Source: Alphaproteobacteria bacterium (lineage in GTDB: Bacteria > Pseudomonadota > Alphaproteobacteria > Micropepsales > Micropepsaceae). Taken from it: a DNA stretch of 44,547 nt. Within the stretch, counting starts at the first letter, position 1. Each line of letters starts with the position of its first letter. Under the pieces are notes generated by a model. The model was not told the origin of the DNA and ran no database searches. It saw only the letters and a program-made list of their open reading frames with translations. The stretch spans positions 1-44,547 of the forward strand of contig JACADY010000021.1 of assembly GCA_013389115.1 (NCBI GenBank), read 5' to 3'. The position numbers and the translations under genes are program-made. Below, piece by piece: positions 42,481-44,547 of this stretch.

Positions 42481-42986
42481 GATCGGGCTCCGGCGTTCTG
42501 GCGTTTGGGCGGATCGCCGCGATCGCGAAGGCCGCCGAGCACTTTGCGAAAGCCGGCGACAGCGTCCGGCCCGGCGTCGCGGAAGGCCTTGGCAATGCGG
42601 GCACGCTGCATGGTGAAAAGCCGCGCCTCGAGCGCGGCGCCCGATTGGGTCAGCCGCAAGAGGCGCTGGCGGCGGTCCTCAGGGCCTTGCGTCTGCACGA
42701 CAAGGCCCATCGCGACCAGTTCCTTCAGCACACGCGACAGGCTCTGTTTGGTGATGCGCAGGACGCCAAGCAGCTCTCCAACCGTGATGCCGGGCTTGCG
42801 TCCGATGAAGTAAAGCGCGCGGTGATGCGCGCGGCCCATGCCGCTTTCAGCGAGCAGCGCGTCCGCCTCGCTGACGAAATCCCGATAGGCGAAAAAGAAG
42901 GACTCGATGCCCTCGCGCAGTTCCTCCTCTCGAAGGAAGAGGAGAGAGGCGGCCTGTGGGGCGGGAATGGATTTTATGTCAGTCAT
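42477..42986 (-). CDS. MarR family transcriptional regulator (PetP-like)
   Basis: This 169-aa protein has the MarR winged helix: AHHRALYFIGRKPGITVGELLGVLRITKQSLSRVLKELVAMGLVVQTQGPEDRRQRLLRLTQSG at about residues 53-117. It is the first gene of the triad and begins at the ATG at 42986. Upstream, between it and ilvE, lies ATGTTGACAT, an imperfect dyad that overlaps its own start region and is a plausible self-binding site. MarR genes in this position are familiar next to petR-like regulators in alphaproteobacteria; its ligand is unknown. Confidence 0.92.
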   Translation of the reverse strand: MTDIKSIPAPQAASLLFLREEELREGIESFFFAYRDFVSEADALLAESGMGRAHHRALYFIGRKPGITVGELLGVLRITKQSLSRVLKELVAMGLVVQTQGPEDRRQRLLRLTQSGAALEARLFTMQRARIAKAFRDAGPDAVAGFRKVLGGLRDRGDPPKRQNAGARS

Positions 42987-42987
42987 G

Positions 42988-43016
42988 TTGACATATTTAC
43001 TCTTTGCGCCTAGCCT
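42988..43016 (+). promoter_or_regulatory. Possible sigma-70 promoter of ilvE
   Basis: A consensus -35 TTGACA (42988-42993) is followed after 17 bp by TAGCCT (43011-43016), a weak -10. The -35 hexamer lies next to the divergent marR start and within the ATGTTGACAT dyad, so a MarR protein bound there could block both directions. Confidence 0.4.
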
Positions 43017-43092
43017 CTACAAGCCTCTTCGCGGAAGGTCACTCCCGGCCCGCGCGGCGATTCTGCCGCATTTTTAGATTCTGGATAGCACA

Positions 43093-43977
43093 ATGTCCGC
43101 ACTCATACCCTTCGATGATCGTGACGGTTTCATCTGGTACAACGGCGCGCTCGTTCCCTGGCGCGACGCCAGGATTCACGTCCTGACACATGGGCTGCAT
43201 TATGGCTCGTGCGTGTTCGAGGGGCAGCGGGCCTATAACGGGGTCGTGTTCAAACTGAAGGAGCATACCGAGCGCCTGTTCTTCTCGGCGCGGGCGATGG
43301 GCATAACCATTCCGTATACGGAAGATCAGATCAACGAGGCGGCGTGCGCGGTGCTGAAGGCGCAAGGACTCGCGGATGGCTATTTGCGGCCTGTTGTGTG
43401 GCGGGGCAGCGAGATGATGGCGGTCTCCGCGCAGCACAACAAGATACATGTGGCCATTGCCGCATGGGCGTGGCCATCCTATTTCGATCCCGAGGTCAAG
43501 CGCCGGGGCATCAAGCTCGATATCGCGCGGTGGAAGCGCCCTTCGCCCGAGACGGCGCCTTGCCATGCCAAGGCCGCGGGGCTTTACATGATCTGCACGC
43601 TCTCCAAACACGAGGCGGAGGCAAAGGGCTACCAGGATGCGATGATGTATGATTATCGCGGGCTCGTTGCCGAGGCGACAGGCGCCAATGTGTTCTTTGT
43701 CAAAGACGATGTGCTGCACACGCCGACGCCCGATTGCTTCCTCAATGGGATCACGCGCCAGACAGTGATCGAGCTTGCCAAGACGCGGCAGATCGCGGTC
43801 GTCGAGCGCGCGATCAGGCCGGATGAGATGGCAGGCTTCAGCGAGTGCTTCCTTGTGGGCACGGCCGCCGAGGTGACACCGGTGTCGGAGGTGGGGCCCT
43901 ATCGCTTCACGCCCGGGCGGATCTCGCTCACGCTCATGGACGATTATGCGGGTCTCGTGCGCGCGCAAAAGGCCTGA
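43093..43977 (+). CDS. ilvE: Branched-chain amino acid aminotransferase
   Basis: This 294-aa PLP enzyme of fold type IV interconverts leucine, isoleucine and valine with their keto acids. The catalytic lysine is Lys160 in APCHAKAAGLYM. HYGSCVFEGQRAYNG, YLRPVVWRGSEMMAV and LVAEATGANVFFVKDDVLHTPTPDCFLNGITRQTVIELA are family signatures. A short 6-bp hairpin CTGAGG/CCTCAG spans its stop codon and the convergent moaE end (43974-43992). The ATG at 43093 gives a normal length. It is divergent from the marR-ompR-kinase operon. Confidence 0.95.
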   Translation: MSALIPFDDRDGFIWYNGALVPWRDARIHVLTHGLHYGSCVFEGQRAYNGVVFKLKEHTERLFFSARAMGITIPYTEDQINEAACAVLKAQGLADGYLRPVVWRGSEMMAVSAQHNKIHVAIAAWAWPSYFDPEVKRRGIKLDIARWKRPSPETAPCHAKAAGLYMICTLSKHEAEAKGYQDAMMYDYRGLVAEATGANVFFVKDDVLHTPTPDCFLNGITRQTVIELAKTRQIAVVERAIRPDEMAGFSECFLVGTAAEVTPVSEVGPYRFTPGRISLTLMDDYAGLVRAQKA

Positions 43978-43988
43978 GGGGCCGAACC

Positions 43989-44444
43989 TCAGCGCTCCGC
44001 CCAATTGTGCGCTGCGTCGCTGTCGGCGTCGCGCGCTTCGACCCAGGTTTCGCCCATCAGGCCGCTTTCGCGTTTCCAAAAAGGTGCCTTGGTCTTCAAG
44101 AAGTCCATCATGAACATGGCGCCCTCGAACGCCTCGCGGCGGTGGGGGGCGGCTGCGAGCACGAGCACGATGGGCTCGGCGGGCCGCAAGGGCCCGAAGC
44201 GGTGAATGATGCGCGCCTCGGTGAGGGCAAAGCGGGTCATCGCCTCCTCGCGGATGCGGCCAAGCTCCCGCTCGGTCATGCCGGGATAATGCTCAAGCTC
44301 TAGCGTTCTGAGCTCGCCCGTCTCGCCCAGCTCACGCACCAGCCCAACAAAGGCGATCGCGGCGCCCGCGTCCTTGCGCCCCGCGATCATCGCATTCAGC
44401 TCGGCGCCGGGATCGAAGGCCTCGCGCTGTACACGGATGTTCAC
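43989..44444 (-). CDS. moaE: Molybdopterin synthase catalytic subunit
   Basis: This 151-aa large subunit of molybdopterin synthase inserts sulfur from thiocarboxylated MoaD into precursor Z (cyclic pyranopterin monophosphate). LELEHYPGMTERELGRI and IIHRFGPLRPAEPIVLVLAAAPHRREAFEGAMFMMDFLKTKAPFWKRE are conserved and hold the active-site lysines. The start is a GTG that overlaps the moaD stop (GTGA). The AGGAGGT Shine-Dalgarno lies within the final codons of moaD. The length is usual for MoaE. Confidence 0.95.
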   Translation of the reverse strand: MNIRVQREAFDPGAELNAMIAGRKDAGAAIAFVGLVRELGETGELRTLELEHYPGMTERELGRIREEAMTRFALTEARIIHRFGPLRPAEPIVLVLAAAPHRREAFEGAMFMMDFLKTKAPFWKRESGLMGETWVEARDADSDAAHNWAER

Positions 44445-44547
44445 GGCGCACCTCCTGTGACGGGTGGGAAGAAGGCGACCTCGTCGCCCGGCGCAATCGC
44501 AGTTGTGAGCGGCACGTGCGCATGGTTGACGGCGGCGCGGACACGCC
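44441..44547 (-). CDS. moaD: Molybdopterin synthase sulfur carrier subunit, C-terminal part
   Basis: Only the last 35 codons lie in the window; the 5' part continues beyond base 44547. The frame reads VRAAVNHAHVPL, then an acidic APGDEVAFFPPVTGG stretch typical of the ubiquitin-like MoaD, then Ala-Pro and TGA. In the family the protein ends at the Gly-Gly that is adenylated and thiocarboxylated. The two extra residues are either real or a sequence error. The gene overlaps moaE and is translated with it. Confidence 0.85.
   Translation of the reverse strand, partial: RVRAAVNHAHVPLTTAIAPGDEVAFFPPVTGGAP

Overview
The window looks like chromosomal DNA of a GC-rich alphaproteobacterium, most likely of or near the Hyphomicrobiales (Rhizobiales). 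The evidence is a three-gene petABC (Rieske, cytochrome b, cytochrome c1) cluster, the moxR-DUF58-DUF4159 envelope cluster beside DUF1285, CoA-NUDIX and CCA-transferase genes, the prs-rplY-pth-ychF block, a UbiK-type coiled-coil gene, a marR-ompR-envZ-like triad next to ilvE, and five copies of an intergenic hairpin repeat of the type common in that order. The species cannot be named. No rRNA, tRNA, phage, transposase or CRISPR was found; most of the window is core-genome housekeeping.

Layout. 1-219: two adjacent hairpin repeats. 220-5285: a flagellin-like gene, a NUDIX hydrolase, an amidase, an M15-type lipoprotein peptidase, an SDR oxidoreductase and a GNAT acetyltransferase. 5253-12044 (minus): moxR, DUF58, DUF4159 and a VWA/membrane protein, an ATPase plus VWA envelope system. 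12245-15668 (plus): DUF1285, CoA pyrophosphatase, a CCA-transferase gene carrying an apparent +1 frameshift, and a PP2C-like protein. 15661-17726 (minus): TerC, HemF, TrmL. 17957-20636 (plus): petABC, followed by about 500 bp with at least five consecutive hairpins.

21142-29669 (plus): a membrane histidine kinase, then a methylthioadenosine salvage cluster (mtnP, cupin, apt, mtnA, and a fused class II aldolase/short-chain dehydrogenase), then a cytochrome P450 followed 13 bp later by a rubredoxin gene. MtnP, Apt and MtnA would turn MTA into recovered adenine and methylthioribulose-1-phosphate. The fusion enzyme is a good candidate to cleave that sugar phosphate to DHAP and reduce or oxidise the aldehyde, a one-polypeptide form of the DHAP shunt. 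This is the most interesting functional hypothesis here.

29779-36852 (minus): dienelactone hydrolase, ychF, pth, rplY, prs, a lipoprotein, pgeF and a MidA-type methyltransferase. 36970-37092: two more tandem repeat copies. 37116-39642 (plus): ubiK-like, ybjN-like, proC, tetR. 39710-42986 (minus): nitroreductase, then marR-ompR-envZ joined by 4-bp overlaps. 43093-43977: ilvE. 43989-44547 (minus): moaE and the 3' end of moaD, whose predicted product carries two residues after the Gly-Gly tail.

All calls come from reading the sequence and protein motifs from memory; no database search was run.
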